Source: a virus
Direction: 5' to 3' (one strand)
Virus record (IMG/VR): IMGVR_UViG_3300036770_001400
Coordinates: 1 to 27,986 of that record
Length of the DNA: 27,986 nucleotides
In this document: positions 27,181 through 27,986 of the stretch, one piece after another
Layout: every line of letters starts with the position of its first letter
How positions within the stretch are numbered: the first letter of the stretch is position 1
Program-made: the position numbers and the translations under genes
The notes under the pieces: model-generated
What the model was told of the DNA's origin: nothing
The model's input: only the letters and a program-made list of their open reading frames with translations
Databases searched by the model: none

Positions 27181-27986
27181 ATGATTATCGATAATGAAGT
27201 GAAGTTGGACTTCAGTGATGTGTTGATTCGTCCTAAGCGTAGTACATTGAGTAGCCGTAAAGAAGTTGATTTGAATCGTACTTATAAGTTCAAACACAGT
27301 GGTTGGGAATGGACAGGCGTGCCCATCATGGCTGCTAACATGGATGGTGTAGGCACGTTTGAAATGGCCGCATCATTACATGAGCATAAGATGTTTACCT
27401 GTCTTGTTAAGAGTTATAATTTACATGACTTTGTTGATAAGTCCGGGGAGAATATTTTACAATTTGGAAATTATTGCGCTATTAGTACAGGCACCAGCGA
27501 CAATGATTGGAATAAATTACAACAAATTCTAAATACTTATCCTGAAATACATTTTATTTGTATTGATGTTGCTAACGGCTATAGTGAACATTTTGGTGAC
27601 TTTGTTGCTAAGGTTCGTGAACGTTATCCTACACATACAATCATTGCTGGTAATGTAGTTACTGGCGATATGACACAAGAATTAATTTTAAGAGGAGCGG
27701 ACATTGTTAAAGTTGGTATTGGGCCTGGCAGCGTTTGCACTACTCGCATTCAGACTGGTGTGGGATATCCACAACTTAGTGCTATCATTGAGTGCGCCGA
27801 CGCCGCTCACGGTCTTGGTGGCCATATTATTGCTGATGGCGGATGTACTTGTCCTGGAGATGTTGCGAAGGCTTTTGGTGCGGGTGCTGACTTCGTAATG
27901 CTAGGTGGTATGCTTGCCGGTCATGACGAAGGTGGCGGTGAAAAATTTAAGAAAGAAGATGGTAATACATATGTTAGATTTTATGG
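27181..27986 (+). CDS. guaC: GMP reductase, 3' end cut by window
   Basis: 268 codons of a protein that matches E. coli GuaC nearly along its length: [11 protein letters not shown] at the N-terminus, [10 protein letters not shown] (T in AANMDT replaced by G), [23 protein letters not shown], and the catalytic loop [20 protein letters not shown] with the active-site Cys, then [30 protein letters not shown]. It differs from IMP dehydrogenase by the GVGYPQL sequence after the Cys loop and by lacking the CBS insert. GuaC reduces GMP to IMP with NADPH, moving guanine nucleotides toward adenine. In an AT-rich phage this could shift the dNTP pool. Only the last part (about 70-80 residues) is missing. 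Confidence 0.95.
   Translation, partial: MIIDNEVKLDFSDVLIRPKRSTLSSRKEVDLNRTYKFKHSGWEWTGVPIMAANMDGVGTFEMAASLHEHKMFTCLVKSYNLHDFVDKSGENILQFGNYCAISTGTSDNDWNKLQQILNTYPEIHFICIDVANGYSEHFGDFVAKVRERYPTHTIIAGNVVTGDMTQELILRGADIVKVGIGPGSVCTTRIQTGVGYPQLSAIIECADAAHGLGGHIIADGGCTCPGDVAKAFGAGADFVMLGGMLAGHDEGGGEKFKKEDGNTYVRFY

Noticed and set aside
1-27986. Integrase, transposase, homing endonuclease or insertion sequence
   Set aside because: No such catalytic motifs, terminal inverted repeats or intron-like interruptions were seen on either strand.

Overview
The window is a contiguous piece of a tailed-phage genome of the T4-like (Tevenvirinae-type myovirus) group, AT-rich and densely packed, with most genes touching or overlapping by 1-8 nt. 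The T4 affiliation rests on a complete gp43-type family B DNA polymerase, a gp45-type sliding clamp next to it, a DsbA-like DNA-binding protein just upstream, T4-like late promoters (TATAAATA and one-base variants), and several short N-termini that look like the T4 capsid-targeting sequence (pattern M[RK]xxEF/I..[LI]xE). The host cannot be read directly. The envelope genes carry Gram-negative signals (Sec signal peptides, a small outer-membrane barrel, a periplasmic BUG/TctC binding protein). BUG proteins are most abundant in Betaproteobacteria, so an aquatic proteobacterial host is a reasonable guess and no more.

Layout. (1) 1-5425: small hypothetical genes, then a Dps-like ferritin, a heme oxygenase, a ParB-like/kinase-like fusion, an exported staphylococcal-type nuclease and a tiny membrane protein. 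(2) 5426-5573: hairpins, a possible terminator and a perfect late promoter inside a 16-bp palindrome. (3) 5574-9501: late operon of two large exported proteins (the first with 12 Asn/Thr-rich repeats) and a membrane-anchored coiled-coil protein. (4) 9503-10237, minus strand: a SAM methyltransferase. (5) 10309-14709: an operon with TctA-type permease, small outer-membrane barrel and TctC-type binding protein, followed by a sulfotransferase-like and a 2OG-Fe(II)-oxygenase-like gene. (6) 14736-16286: a small gene, a zincin metallopeptidase with a capsid-targeting-like leader, and a compact TilS. (7) 16303-22261: replication and modification block (DsbA, membrane protein, gp43, gp45, a fibre-like small protein, a TGT/DpdA-like transglycosylase). 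(8) 22253-23059, minus strand: sulfotransferase-like protein. (9) 23147-24407: five small conserved genes. (10) 24407-27986: nucleotidyltransferase-cupin fusion, sulfotransferase-like protein, GT-B glycosyltransferase and GMP reductase GuaC (cut by the window end).

How it may work together. Three near-consensus sigma-70 promoters, each with exactly 17 bp between hexamers, sit in front of the tilS, gp45 and 23147 gene groups and suggest host-polymerase (early) expression. T4-type late boxes sit in front of the exported-protein operon, the transporter operon and the zincin pair. The most unusual content is the late-expressed transport set (outer-membrane barrel + periplasmic binder + inner-membrane permease), the set of four genes with capsid-targeting-like leaders (including a metallopeptidase and a kinase-like protein that could be packaged and injected), and a candidate 7-deazaguanine DNA-modification enzyme beside the replisome genes. 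No tRNA, rRNA, CRISPR array, insertion sequence or integrase was found, and no gene-free stretch exceeds 150 bases.
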